The position numbers were made by a program, and so were the translations under genes. Shown here in pieces: positions 7,399 through 16,050 of a stretch of 64,000 bases of DNA (position 1 is the stretch's first letter; each line of letters begins with the position of its first letter). This DNA is from Hymenobacter psychrotolerans DSM 18569 (GTDB lineage: Bacteria > Bacteroidota > Bacteroidia > Cytophagales > Hymenobacteraceae): positions 1 through 64,000 of the forward strand of contig NZ_FRAS01000019.1 of the NCBI RefSeq assembly GCF_900142395.1, written 5' to 3'. The notes beneath the pieces are model-generated. The model saw nothing but the letters and a program-made list of their open reading frames with translations. It had not been told where the DNA came from and did no database searches.

Positions 7399-9723
7399 AT
7401 GAACCATCTTGACCCGGTGCGCCACGTGCGCGGCGAATCTTCCTACCTCGACGACATTCCCGTGCAGCAGGGCACGCTCTACGCGGCCGTGTTTGAGGCG
7501 GCAGTAGCACACGGGCGGCTGCGGGGCCTGGACCTGGCGGCGGCCCGCACCGCTCCCGGCGTAGTGCGCATCCTGACGGCCCACGATGTACCCGGCGAAA
7601 ACCAGATTGGCGGCATCGTGCCCGATGAGCCGGTGCTGGCGGAGGGCACCGTGCATTTTCGGGGCCAGCCCATAGCGCTGGTGCTGGCCCACACCGAGCG
7701 GCAAGCGCAGGCCGCGCTGCACCTCATCAAAGCTGATATCGAGCCCCTGCCCATCATCACCGACCCGCGGGTGGCAGCCGCGCACAACGAGCTGATTGTG
7801 CCGCCCCGCACCTTCCGCCTCGGCGACTCGCGCGCCACCTGGGCCGACTGCACGCACGTGTTTGAGGGCGTGGCGGAAAGCGGCGGGCAGGAGCATCTGT
7901 ACATCGAAACGCAGGGTGCCTATGCCTTCCCGACGGAAATGGGCGGGGTACGCATCGTGTCTTCTACGCAGGGCCCGACAGCGGTGCAGCGCCACACGGC
8001 GCACGTGCTCGGCATCGGGATGCACCAGGTGGAAGTGGACGTAACGCGGCTGGGCGGTGGTTTTGGAGGTAAGGAAGACCAGGCTACGCCCTGGGGCGTA
8101 CTGGCCGCGCTGGGCGCTTTCCTGACGCGCCGCCCCGTGAAGCTGGTACTGGACCGCATGGCCGACATGCGCATGACCGGCAAGCGCCACCCCTACTCCT
8201 CCGATTTCCGGATCGGACTGGATGAGAACCTGAAAATCGTGGCCTACGAAGTCACGTTCTACCAGAACGCCGGAGCCGCCGCCGACCTGTCGCCGGCGGT
8301 GCTGGAACGCACGCTGTTCCACTGCACCAACTCGTATTTCATCCCGAACGTGACGGCCACGGCCTATAGCTGCCGCACCAACCTACCGCCCAACACGGCT
8401 TTCCGGGGCTTCGGGGGGCCGCAGGGAATGTTCGTGATAGAGTCGGCCATTGCCAAGGCTGCCGAGGAGCTGGGCGTGCCCGCCAGCGAGATTCAGCGGC
8501 GCAACCTGCTGCGCGAAAACGACCTGCTGCCGTACCGCCAGCCCGCCGAAATGTGCCACGCAGAGCAGGCCTGGGACACCGCCGCCGACCTCTACAACCT
8601 GCCCCGCCTGCGGGAGGAAGTGGCCGAATTCAACCAGCAGAACACGCGCCTGAAAAAGGGTGTGTCGGTGATGCCTATCTGCTTCGGCATCAGCTTCACC
8701 AAAACGCCCATGAACCAGTCGCGCGCGCTCGTGCACATCTACACCGACGGCACGGTGGGCGTGAGCACCGGCGCAGTGGAAATGGGCCAGGGCGTAAACA
8801 CCAAAATTGCGCAGGTAGCAGCTCAGACGCTCGGTATTTCCCTTGACCGGGTGAAGGTGGAAAGCACCAATACCACCCGTGTAGCTAACACTTCGCCCAG
8901 CGCCGCCAGCGCCACCGCCGACCTCAACGGCAAAGCCACCGAGCTGGCCTGCCTGGCTCTGCGCGAGCGGCTGCTGCGCCACGCCAGCACCGAGTACACG
9001 CTCAACTACGAAGGCCTCGAAATTCGGAACGAACAGGTCCTGGCGGCCGGTGTGCCCGCCGAAACTACTTGGGAGAAGCTGGTATCGTCGGCGTATTGGC
9101 GGCGCGTGAGCCTGACCGAAAACGCCCACTACGCCACGCCCGACATCCATTTCGATGCGGCTATCGAGCAGGGTTACCCGTTTGCCTACCACGTCTACGG
9201 CACGGCCCTCACGGTTGTGACGGTGGACTGCCTGCGCGGCACCTACGAGCTGGACGCCGTGCATATTGCCCACGACTTCGGGCAGAGCATGAACCCGGCC
9301 GTAGACCGGGGTCAGATTGAGGGCGGCGCGGTGCAGGGCATCGGCTGGATGACGATGGAAGAGCTGATTTACAACGAGGAAGGCCGCCTGCTCAGCAACT
9401 CGCTCAACTCCTACAAAATCCCGGACCTGTACGCCGCGCCCAAGGTGCTGGACGTGCATTTTCTGGATACGCCGGGCCACCCCAGAGCTATTTTCCGCTC
9501 CAAGGCCGTAGGTGAGCCGCCGCTGATGTACGGCATCGGGGCCTATTTCGCTATCCGCGACGCGGTGAGGGCCTTCCGCTCCGGCCATCAGCCCACCTTC
9601 TCGGCGCCTTTCACTCCCGAAAAGGTGCTGCTCAACCTGTATTCTCCTGTTTCTGCCCGTTCCGCTGCTGCTTGGCCCTCCGTTTCCACTTCCATCCCCG
9701 CAACCACCTCCGCGGCCTCCTGA
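7399..9723 (+). CDS. xdhB: Xanthine dehydrogenase large subunit (molybdopterin-binding)
   Basis: A 774-residue catalytic subunit with the aldehyde oxidase/xanthine dehydrogenase a/b hammerhead domain first (HVRGESSYLDDIP) and then the molybdenum-cofactor domains. Cofactor and active-site motifs visible are GGGFGGKEDQ, the arginine of FRGFGGPQGM, GAVEMGQGVNTKIAQ, and the catalytic glutamate of KAVGEPPLMYG near the C-terminus. It hydroxylates hypoxanthine and xanthine. Family proteins normally end soon after the EKVLLNLY motif. Here about 26 further Ser/Ala-rich residues follow, in DNA that also encodes the start of the next gene, so this tail may be a by-product of the overlap. It starts 73 bp after xdhA. 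Confidence 0.95.
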   Translation: MNHLDPVRHVRGESSYLDDIPVQQGTLYAAVFEAAVAHGRLRGLDLAAARTAPGVVRILTAHDVPGENQIGGIVPDEPVLAEGTVHFRGQPIALVLAHTERQAQAALHLIKADIEPLPIITDPRVAAAHNELIVPPRTFRLGDSRATWADCTHVFEGVAESGGQEHLYIETQGAYAFPTEMGGVRIVSSTQGPTAVQRHTAHVLGIGMHQVEVDVTRLGGGFGGKEDQATPWGVLAALGAFLTRRPVKLVLDRMADMRMTGKRHPYSSDFRIGLDENLKIVAYEVTFYQNAGAAADLSPAVLERTLFHCTNSYFIPNVTATAYSCRTNLPPNTAFRGFGGPQGMFVIESAIAKAAEELGVPASEIQRRNLLRENDLLPYRQPAEMCHAEQAWDTAADLYNLPRLREEVAEFNQQNTRLKKGVSVMPICFGISFTKTPMNQSRALVHIYTDGTVGVSTGAVEMGQGVNTKIAQVAAQTLGISLDRVKVESTNTTRVANTSPSAASATADLNGKATELACLALRERLLRHASTEYTLNYEGLEIRNEQVLAAGVPAETTWEKLVSSAYWRRVSLTENAHYATPDIHFDAAIEQGYPFAYHVYGTALTVVTVDCLRGTYELDAVHIAHDFGQSMNPAVDRGQIEGGAVQGIGWMTMEELIYNEEGRLLSNSLNSYKIPDLYAAPKVLDVHFLDTPGHPRAIFRSKAVGEPPLMYGIGAYFAIRDAVRAFRSGHQPTFSAPFTPEKVLLNLYSPVSARSAAAWPSVSTSIPATTSAAS

Positions 9724-10166
9724 TTTATGCGGCCGGCGACACGGCCGCAGCGCTTTTACTGCATCAATTTTCCGCGGGCCGGCTGGCGGGCATGGCGCTG
9801 GTAGGCGGACTGCTCTACTCGCTGGAGGTGCCGGCGTATTTCAGCTGGATAGACCGGCGGGTGCCGCCCGCTCCGGGCCTAGCGCGGCGGCTGGTGCGGG
9901 CGGCCCTGTCGCTGCTCTACTTCAACCCGCTCTGGATAGCGCGGCACATGCTGTTCATTCAGCTGTTTTCGGGCCACGCCGACCAGATTTCTACCGCGCT
10001 GCTGGCAGTAGCCTTGCGCTCTTTTCTGCTGAATGTGCCGGTTTCGTTCACCGCCAACTACCTTATCCAAAACCACGTGGCGCCACGGCGGCGGTTTCTG
10101 GCCAGCGCCCTGTTTTCGGGCCTGATGGCGGTGTACTATGCGCTGAGCGCCACGTGGCTGAAATAG
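9672..10166 (+). CDS. Small four-helix membrane protein, Mpv17/PMP22-like (tentative)
   Basis: A 164-residue hydrophobic protein with about four membrane segments, encoded between xdhB and xdhC. Its motif order resembles eukaryotic Mpv17/PMP22 proteins: HP near the N-terminus, AAGDTAAALLLHQ (GD...Q), FSWIDRRVP (the W..LDR.P position), LLYFNPLW, then P...NY and R......YALS near the end. This is a match by eye and is not a database result. An AlaE-type alanine exporter or an unrelated 4-TM family are alternatives. The start is a TTG at 9672 inside the xdhB coding end (52-nt overlap); it is kept because the family-like HP motif lies just after it. An ATG at 9792 would remove the first helix. A role with purine oxidation is only suggested by position. 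Confidence 0.6.
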   Translation: MALRFHFHPRNHLRGLLIYAAGDTAAALLLHQFSAGRLAGMALVGGLLYSLEVPAYFSWIDRRVPPAPGLARRLVRAALSLLYFNPLWIARHMLFIQLFSGHADQISTALLAVALRSFLLNVPVSFTANYLIQNHVAPRRRFLASALFSGLMAVYYALSATWLK

Positions 10167-10227
10167 AAGCTGTTGCCCGTCGGATTATGAGCTCAACCTG
10201 GACCGTTTCTCTGCTTTCTTTAGTATA

Positions 10228-11280
10228 TTGAAGTACACTAATTCTTCGCCACCAGCCCCCGTCGTGGACGTTCTATCCGCTTCCCCCTCGCGCCCCCGCG
10301 ACATGCTGGTGTGGAAGCACGCCGCGGCCAGCCTGCGGGCCGGCATTCCGGTGGCGCTGCTGTGCGTGGTGCGCAGTGAAGGCTCCAGTCCGGGCCGCCA
10401 GGGCTTCAAGATGAGCGTGACGGCCACCGGGCTGGCGGGTTCTATCGGCGGCGGCATTATGGAGCATAAGCTGGTAGAGCTGGCGCGGGCGTGGCTGCGC
10501 GAAAGCAACTACACGCCCGAAATCCGCCGGCAGGTGCACCGCGCCCACGCCCGCACTGACCGGTCGGGCATGATCTGCTCCGGTGAGCAGGAAATTCTGC
10601 TGCTGCCGCTTCGCCCGGAGCATCTGCCCAGCGTGGAGGCCTGCAAACGGGCCCTGCGTCAATCGGGCGGCTTCCGCTGGGTGGTGACGGCCGCCGACGG
10701 CCCGCGCGTGGTGGCCGACACCGATGCCGGGGCACCGCTCAGCCGCTACCAACCAGGCGAAAACTGGCTGTATGAGGAGAAAATGGGCTTCCGCGACCAT
10801 CTGACCATTGTGGGCGGCGGCCATGTGGGCTTGGCTTTGTCGCGGGTGCTCAGCACGCTGGACTTCGAAATTACGGTGTTCGACGACCGGCCGGCTCTTA
10901 ACACGCACCTGCTCAACCCCTACGCCCACCACAAGCGCATCGTCAGCTACGACCAACTGGCTCAGGAAGTGCCGCAGGGACCGTATCAGTACGTAGTTAT
11001 CATGACGGTAGGCTACCGCACCGATGCCATAGCACTACGCCAGCTGCTGCACCATCAGGTGCGCTATCTGGGAGTACTGGGCAGCTCCAGCAAAATCAGC
11101 CACCTGCTGCAGGAACTGCAGGCTGCCGGCACCGACGAAGCCGCCCTGGGCCGCGTGCACGCCCCCATCGGGCTGCCCATTCATAGCCGCACTCCGGAGG
11201 AAATAGCCATCAGCATAGCTGCCGAGCTGATTCGGGTACGGAATGGAGTGGCGGGTGATAAGGTGAATGGTAAATGGTAA
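10228..11280 (+). CDS. xdhC: XdhC-type molybdenum cofactor insertion/maturation protein
   Basis: A protein of about 350 residues with the XdhC/CoxI domain order. The N-terminal domain has VALLCVVRSEGSSPGRQGFKM and GSIGGGIMEHKLVELA, and the C-terminal Rossmann-like domain has LTIVGGGHVGLALSRVL and VLGSSSKISHLL. XdhC proteins bind the molybdenum cofactor, help sulfurate it and hand it to xanthine dehydrogenase, so it should serve the XdhAB encoded just upstream. The start is uncertain: 10228 is a TTG, with a GTG at 10264 and an ATG at 10303 (MLVWKHAA) as shorter choices. The last codons (GDKVNGKW and stop) are written in a 7-bp periodic repeat. Confidence 0.88.
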   Translation: MKYTNSSPPAPVVDVLSASPSRPRDMLVWKHAAASLRAGIPVALLCVVRSEGSSPGRQGFKMSVTATGLAGSIGGGIMEHKLVELARAWLRESNYTPEIRRQVHRAHARTDRSGMICSGEQEILLLPLRPEHLPSVEACKRALRQSGGFRWVVTAADGPRVVADTDAGAPLSRYQPGENWLYEEKMGFRDHLTIVGGGHVGLALSRVLSTLDFEITVFDDRPALNTHLLNPYAHHKRIVSYDQLAQEVPQGPYQYVVIMTVGYRTDAIALRQLLHHQVRYLGVLGSSSKISHLLQELQAAGTDEAALGRVHAPIGLPIHSRTPEEIAISIAAELIRVRNGVAGDKVNGKW

Positions 11281-11378
11281 ATGGTGAATCGTGAATCGTG
11301 ACAGGTGAATATGAATGGCCCGCTGCCTGTCACGATTTACCTGTCACCTCATCACCTCATCACCATTCACCCCATCAC
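11262..11378. repeat. 7-bp periodic inverted-repeat element overlapping the xdhC stop codon
   Basis: The left arm is seven heptamers in a row (GGTGAAT, GGTAAAT, GGTAAAT, GGTGAAT, CGTGAAT, CGTGACA, GGTGAAT) at 11262-11310. The right arm is made of complementary short units (CTGTCAC, GATTTAC, CTCATCAC, CATTCAC) at about 11326-11378. Fifteen bases at 11291-11305 pair with 11326-11340 with one mismatch. The xdhC stop codon (11278-11280) lies in the left arm. The arms could fold as a hairpin and might act as a terminator between convergent genes, but there is no T-run. Confidence 0.7.
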
Positions 11379-11382
11379 CTCA

Positions 11383-11979
11383 CTAATTCTCCGTCATGTG
11401 GTTGCCGTCGAGGTAGCCTTCGGTGAAGACGCGGTACTGGTCGAAGATGGAGCGGACAGAGCGGCGCAGCACAACTTCGGCCTGCGGGCCGCTGGGCACC
11501 GTAACGCCGGAAGCATACCCGTTCCAGACGGCACGGTTGGTGCGGTTGTCGATGAGGGTGATGAGTAGCGTGCCTTCAGCCAGTAGCATGCGCTGCGCCT
11601 GGTAGCCCTGGCGGTAATCGTCGGGCGTTTCCTCGTCTTCGACCTTTTCCTGCTTCACCCAGCGGCTCAGGTCTTCCTGCACGTAGCCCCGGAAGCGCAT
11701 GTCGCCTTCATACACGCGGAAGTTCACCAGCAGGTCGGGGCGGCGTTTGTTGGTTTTGTAGCCCTGCACTTTCAGGCGCAGCCGGATGGCGTCGCGCACG
11801 GCCTCGCCCAGCTTGCTGGTGTCGGAGGCCAGCCCGTCGCCGGTCACGAATTCATAGGTACGGTAGCGGCGGAAATTGCCCGAATAGCTGTAATCTGATT
11901 CAATTCGGGCCTCGCGGGCGGCAAAGCACCCGGACAAAGCCAGGGCCAGTCCGGAACAAAGGGGTATAGACAATTTCAT
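11383..11979 (-). CDS. DUF4136 family lipoprotein
   Basis: A 198-residue lipoprotein starting MKLSIPLCSGLALALSGCFA, with the lipidated Cys near residue 18. The domain that follows has the DUF4136 pattern: SDYSYSGNFRRYRTYEFV, then VRDAIRLRLKVQGYKTNKRRPDLLVNFRV, and a closing strand region LLITLIDNRTNRAVWNGYASG followed by a helical end with VRSIFDQY. DUF4136 proteins are common small periplasmic or outer-membrane lipoproteins of Bacteroidota whose function is not known. The ATG at 11977-11979 is chosen because it starts the signal peptide; an in-frame ATG 11 codons upstream would add a non-signal segment. The two lipoprotein-type genes further along the strand belong to a different family. Confidence 0.8.
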   Translation of the reverse strand: MKLSIPLCSGLALALSGCFAAREARIESDYSYSGNFRRYRTYEFVTGDGLASDTSKLGEAVRDAIRLRLKVQGYKTNKRRPDLLVNFRVYEGDMRFRGYVQEDLSRWVKQEKVEDEETPDDYRQGYQAQRMLLAEGTLLITLIDNRTNRAVWNGYASGVTVPSGPQAEVVLRRSVRSIFDQYRVFTEGYLDGNHMTEN

Positions 11980-12088
11980 GCGTAGCAGCAATGGTGGGTG
12001 ACACACCATCAAGTTACGAAACTGCGGGCGTCTTAGGAACTGATTATCAGAAGGAAACCCGATTAAAATTTACGGTTGAGCCTAAGCA

Positions 12089-12670
12089 CTACCGGGTCAG
12101 CTGCAGCACGGAGCTTTCCGCAGTATATACTTCTCCGGTGCCAAGCCGGTAACGGACCCGAAACTGCTGTGCCCCGGCTTGGGCTGGCGAAGTCTTGAAG
12201 CGCAGCCGGGGAGCGTATGTCTGGTTGCCACGGGGCGAGAACTCCTGGCCGGTTTCGATATCCAGCAGCAAATCGTTGAGTGAGGCTCCGGCCGGATGTC
12301 CGGCATCGTAGGCAAAGCGGCTGCGTATCACCACCGAATCGAGAGGCTGCTTCGTGCCCATGTAGCCGGGCGCCGGGGTGGGCGGACAGGCATAGGCCGC
12401 CGGCAGCCACCCGTCGGAAGGCACAGGCTGGAAGCCATAGCAAGTGGTTTGTAGCTGCACAGCCAGCAGCAGGTCGGTGGCCGGCACCGGCTCATTGGGG
12501 CCGGGCGGGGCGCCCGTGGTCTGGCGGTTGGCGGCCAGCGTCAGGCCCGTGACGGTGTAGTAGCGCGCCACATCTCCTATGCTACACTCGTCGTCTTTGG
12601 TGCAGCTCAGCACCACCGAGCCGGCCGGCAGTGCCACCAACAGTATGCCGAGCAGAAGTTTCCTGGTCAT
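12089..12670 (-). CDS. Small lipoprotein of unknown function, paralogue A
   Basis: A 193-residue protein with a signal peptide (MTRKLLLGILLVALPAGSVV) and lipobox VLSC, Cys near residue 23. The mature part begins with a Cys/Asp/Glu-rich segment, CTKDDECSIGD, then YYTVTGLTLAANRQT. It shares a set of motifs with the next gene at 12712: Y..V.GL....RQT, AGHPAGASLNDLL against AQHPAGSSLNDLV, and QFRVRYRLGTGEVYTAE against QFRVRQHQTNGEVYTAE. The two are therefore tandem duplicates. The family looks like one of the Bacteroidota-specific lipoprotein DUFs, possibly DUF5034, but I cannot confirm that. The ATG at 12668-12670 opens the signal peptide; longer versions would run into the neighbouring gene. 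Confidence 0.75.
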   Translation of the reverse strand: MTRKLLLGILLVALPAGSVVLSCTKDDECSIGDVARYYTVTGLTLAANRQTTGAPPGPNEPVPATDLLLAVQLQTTCYGFQPVPSDGWLPAAYACPPTPAPGYMGTKQPLDSVVIRSRFAYDAGHPAGASLNDLLLDIETGQEFSPRGNQTYAPRLRFKTSPAQAGAQQFRVRYRLGTGEVYTAESSVLQLTR

Positions 12671-12711
12671 GATGTAGCGGGAAGTTTCTATACGATTTGT
12701 GCAGCCGCAGC

Positions 12712-13278
12712 TCAGGGCTGGATTTCGATGGCTACTGTTTCGGCAGTGTACACCTCGCCGTTGGTCTGATGTTGGCGCACCCGAAACTGCTGCACCAGGG
12801 AACCAGCGGGTGCTTGCCGGAACCGAAACACCATATTCGGGAAACTCCCGATTTGCCTGGGCACCACCAGCCACTCACGGAGCGAAATCTGCTGGCCGTA
12901 CTCATCTTCCAATTGCACCAGGTCGTTGAGCGACGAGCCTGCCGGATGCTGGGCGTCGTAGTCGTAGCGGCTGGTTACAGTTAGTGAGTCGATGGATTCA
13001 GTGTAGGAAGGAGATGGATAGTCGCAGGCCATGGCCGCAAAGCCGCCTGTAGGAGCTGGCTGGGCGCTATACAGCTGGGTGTCGAGCCGGAGCTGCAGCT
13101 GCAGGTCGGCCGCCGACACTCGCTGGCCGGTAGTCAGGACCTGCACGGCGGCGGCTGTCTGGCGCATCAGCAAAGCCTGTAGCCCCACAATATCGTAGTA
13201 CTCTTGCTTGAATGGGCCGCAGGTTTCGCAGGCCGGCAACCCGACACTGATCAGTAGCGCTAGTAGTAGTTTCTTCAT
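12712..13278 (-). CDS. Small lipoprotein-like secreted protein of unknown function, paralogue B
   Basis: A 188-residue protein starting MKKLLLALLISVGLPACETC, with a signal peptide and probable lipobox LPAC (Cys near residue 17). It matches the preceding paralogue at several blocks, including a GL...RQT segment, YDAQHPAGSSLNDLV and VQQFRVRQHQTNGEVYTAE. It lies 41 bp upstream of the paralogue on the same strand, consistent with co-transcription. Both copies keep the same layout, so the duplication was probably a whole-gene event followed by sizeable divergence. No enzyme motif is seen. Confidence 0.75.
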   Translation of the reverse strand: MKKLLLALLISVGLPACETCGPFKQEYYDIVGLQALLMRQTAAAVQVLTTGQRVSAADLQLQLRLDTQLYSAQPAPTGGFAAMACDYPSPSYTESIDSLTVTSRYDYDAQHPAGSSLNDLVQLEDEYGQQISLREWLVVPRQIGSFPNMVFRFRQAPAGSLVQQFRVRQHQTNGEVYTAETVAIEIQP

Positions 13279-13338
13279 CGTTACCCACTGATTTGCTGTG
13301 TATAGGATAGTCTTCAGACCCGCTGGGTTGCAACCTGC

Positions 13339-13803
13339 TCAATTCTTGGCTGACAATTCTTTTTCCAGCACAATCGTCAGCCCGCGCGCGCCCTGCACCG
13401 TCCCGATGATGTCGAAGCCGTGGCGCAGGTTGAGCAGCAGCATAGCGCGCCAGCGGTTGTAGGTCTGGGTACGGATGCGGTAGTAGCCCTGCTCCTGGCA
13501 CCACGCATGCTGCCGGCGCATCAGCTCCGCCGCAATACCCTGCCCCCTATGGTCAGGATGCACGCCGCCCAGCCAACTGTAGTAGTGGCCCGGTTTCCGC
13601 TCGTAGCCTAGCTTGCAGCCTATCAGTCCCTCCCCATCGAAAGCCAGCCACGCCTGCACCGGCTGGTGCTGCTGCTGGTAGTGTAGGTCGGTGTGCCACT
13701 CTGCGGCCGGAGTGTCGGAGAATATCCGATGCAGCAACTCGGTCAGAAGTTGTTGGTCGGCTTCGGCAGCGAGGTTTGGCAGGAAGCGGAAAATTGGGCT
13801 CAT
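13339..13803 (-). CDS. GNAT family N-acetyltransferase
   Basis: A 154-residue single-domain protein. The acetyl-CoA binding loop is HPDHRGQGIAAELMRRQ at about residues 82-98, which fits the R/QxxGxG/A motif of GNAT enzymes. It is preceded by a beta-strand GEGLIGCKLGYERKPGHYYSWLGGV and followed by GYYRIRTQTYNRWRAMLLLNLRHGFDIIG, the usual last strands and helix. It transfers an acetyl group to an amine that cannot be predicted. The start at 13801-13803 (MSPIFRF) is used; an ATG three codons upstream is also possible. Confidence 0.83.
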   Translation of the reverse strand: MSPIFRFLPNLAAEADQQLLTELLHRIFSDTPAAEWHTDLHYQQQHQPVQAWLAFDGEGLIGCKLGYERKPGHYYSWLGGVHPDHRGQGIAAELMRRQHAWCQEQGYYRIRTQTYNRWRAMLLLNLRHGFDIIGTVQGARGLTIVLEKELSAKN

Positions 13804-13851
13804 GTGTAGCAAGATAAGTGGACCTAATTATCATCGTGCCAGCACACTTCC

Positions 13852-15735
13852 CTACCGATAGCCGGCTGCCTGCAGCTGGAATAGCTCGGCATAGCGGCCG
13901 CCACGAGCCAGCAGTTCCTCGTGACTCCCGATTTCCACAAACTGCCCGTGCTCAATTACCAGAATCCGGTCGGCCATGCGCACGGTGCTGAAGCGGTGGC
14001 TGATGAGGATGGCGGTTTTGCCCTGCGTGAGGTCCTTGAAGCGCTGAAACACCTCGTATTCGGCGCGGGCATCGAGGGCGGCGGTGGGCTCGTCGAGGAT
14101 GAGCAGCTGGGCGTCGCGCATGTAGGCGCGGCCCAGGGCTATTTTCTGCCACTCGCCGCCGCTCAGGTCTACGCCCCCGTTGAAGCGGCGGCCAATCATC
14201 TGCTCGTAGCCGCCGGGAAGCTTGGCAATAACTGAGTCGGCGAGGCTGAGGTTGGCGGCCTGCTCAATGCGCGGGCGGTTGTCCTTTTCTTCGATACGGC
14301 CCACAGCCAGGTTCTGGCCCGCCGGGAGCTGGAAGCGCACAAAATCCTGAAAAATCACCCCGATTTCCTGGCGCAGCTCGGCCGGGTCGTACTCACGCAG
14401 GTCGTAGCCATCGAGCAGAATGCGGCCTTCGGTGGGGTCGTAGAGGCGGGCCAGCAGCTTGACGAGGGTGGTTTTGCCGGCTCCGTTTTCCCCTACCAGT
14501 GCCAGCTTTTCGCCGGCCCGCAGCGTGAAGCTGAGGTTGCGCAGCGCCCATTTTTCGGCGTTGCGGTACTTGAAGCCCACGTTTTCAAACTGAAACCCTT
14601 GCCGAATGGGCCGGGGGAAAGGGATGGGTCTTTCGCCCGTAAGCTCCTGGCGCACAATGCGCGGCTTCAAATGGAAGAAGTCGAAGAAGTCCTGCAGATA
14701 CAGCGCGCCTTCGGCCACGGTGCTGAAGCGGCTCAGAATGCCTTCGAGCAACCCCCGCATGCGCGCAAATGAGCCGGCCAGAAACGTAAGCTGACCGATG
14801 CTGACGCGCCCGTACACGGCCTGGCTGATGATGTAGACATAGGCCGCGTAGTAGCCGGCCGCCCCTACCGCCGCGAAAAATGCACCCCAGCCGGCCCGCC
14901 GAATCACGAGGCTCTTGTTTTTCTGGTAGAAGTCGTCGGAGAGCAGCCTGAACCGGTCAATCAGGAAGCTGCTGAGGCCGAAAATCTTGACTTCCTTGGC
15001 CGTTTCGTCGGAGGCGCCGGTCTGGCGCAGGTAGTCCAGCTCGCGCCGCTCGGGCGTCCAGCCGTGCACCAGCGAGTAGCTGCGCTCATTGAAGTGCGAC
15101 TCGCCCAGGAAAGCCGGCACCACGGCCAGCAGCAGCAGCCCCAGCAGCCACGGATTGAAGGCCACCAGCCCCACGGCCAGAAACCCCATCGTGATGATGT
15201 CCTGAGCCTGGCTGAGCACCTGGGCCATGAGCACGGTGCGCGAAAGGGTCTGGCGGCGGGCCCGCTCCAGCTTGTCGTAGAAGGCGCTGTCCTCGAACTG
15301 GTCGAGGTCCAGTTCGGCGGCGTGCTGCATCAGGCGCACCGACGTCTGGTTGGCGAATAAGTCGCCCAGGAGCGAGTCCAGCAGCGCCACGCCGCGCCCC
15401 AGCGCATCAGACAGCACGGCGAGGCCAAACTCCAGCGCCACCAGCGTCAGGACCGGCGTCAGGACCCGTTCGGCAGCGGGCAGGCGGCTAAGCTGCACCA
15501 CGGCATCGAGAATCAGCTGGGCCACATACAGCATGGCCACCGGCAGGGCGGCCCGCAGCAGACGCAGCGCTACGTTGCCGAGCGTGAGAGCCGGGCTGGT
15601 CTGCCAGATCAGGCGCAGAAACTCCGGTAGATTTTTGAGGGCCGAAAACCGTTCCCGCACCGTGAGGGCGGGTTTGCCTTCCGGACGAGGCCGTTTGGCC
15701 GAAACAGAAGCAAAAAGCGAAGAAAACCAGGACAT
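13852..15735 (-). CDS. ABC transporter, fused permease and ATPase (exporter half-transporter)
   Basis: A 627-residue half-transporter. The first half has about six membrane segments (for example LTLGNVALRLLRAALPVAMLYVAQLIL and a GWGAFFAAVGAAGYYAAYVYII block). The C-terminal ATPase has Walker A GENGAGKTTL, the Q-loop FQDFVRF, the signature LSGGEWQ, Walker B LLILDEPTAALD and the switch histidine ISHRFSTV. It belongs to the exporter class related to lipid, peptide or drug exporters and should work as a homodimer, or as a heterodimer with a partner encoded elsewhere. The substrate is not predictable. The ATG at 15733-15735 is preferred over one six codons upstream because it begins the compact MSWFSSLF start. 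Confidence 0.92.
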   Translation of the reverse strand: MSWFSSLFASVSAKRPRPEGKPALTVRERFSALKNLPEFLRLIWQTSPALTLGNVALRLLRAALPVAMLYVAQLILDAVVQLSRLPAAERVLTPVLTLVALEFGLAVLSDALGRGVALLDSLLGDLFANQTSVRLMQHAAELDLDQFEDSAFYDKLERARRQTLSRTVLMAQVLSQAQDIITMGFLAVGLVAFNPWLLGLLLLAVVPAFLGESHFNERSYSLVHGWTPERRELDYLRQTGASDETAKEVKIFGLSSFLIDRFRLLSDDFYQKNKSLVIRRAGWGAFFAAVGAAGYYAAYVYIISQAVYGRVSIGQLTFLAGSFARMRGLLEGILSRFSTVAEGALYLQDFFDFFHLKPRIVRQELTGERPIPFPRPIRQGFQFENVGFKYRNAEKWALRNLSFTLRAGEKLALVGENGAGKTTLVKLLARLYDPTEGRILLDGYDLREYDPAELRQEIGVIFQDFVRFQLPAGQNLAVGRIEEKDNRPRIEQAANLSLADSVIAKLPGGYEQMIGRRFNGGVDLSGGEWQKIALGRAYMRDAQLLILDEPTAALDARAEYEVFQRFKDLTQGKTAILISHRFSTVRMADRILVIEHGQFVEIGSHEELLARGGRYAELFQLQAAGYR

Positions 15736-16050
15736 AGAGCAGCTGTACGGCACACTTCGGGCCGGAGTGCGCAGGCGGCCGTTTTGGCAGTTCGCTTCTC
15801 ACCCATGCAACCATCTCCATCTATCTGATGCTCTTACTACTATAAGTTCATCAGCTGCTGCTCGCTGGTGTTTTATACTCTGCCGACTCTCGTCCAGCAA
15901 CGCTCATTCCGCCAGCCTACAACAGCTGTACGCGGCTGGCCGCTTAGCTGGCGCCACTGTAAGCCTGCGGGCCAAAGAAGTCGGGTAGCACTTGCGCCTG
16001 TTGCAGCAGACGCACAGGCCACCCGGCTTTTTTGTGGCGAAGCGGCCGGC
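15736..16050. other. Intergenic stretch without a recognisable gene
   Basis: About 315 bp between the ABC exporter and the small unknown gene. No credible reading frame on either strand, no strong hairpin and no RNA gene was seen. It probably holds the promoter of the ABC exporter, but no full TAnnTTTG motif near the ATG was found. Confidence 0.5.

Noticed and set aside
9648..9723. The xdhB C-terminal tail as a frameshift or gene fusion
   Set aside because: xdhB ends normally after its conserved motif, and the extra residues come from reading through the overlap with the next gene. No break in frame is needed.
11262..11378. The short-period repeat as a CRISPR array
   Set aside because: Repeat units are 7 bp with no spacers and no cas genes are nearby.
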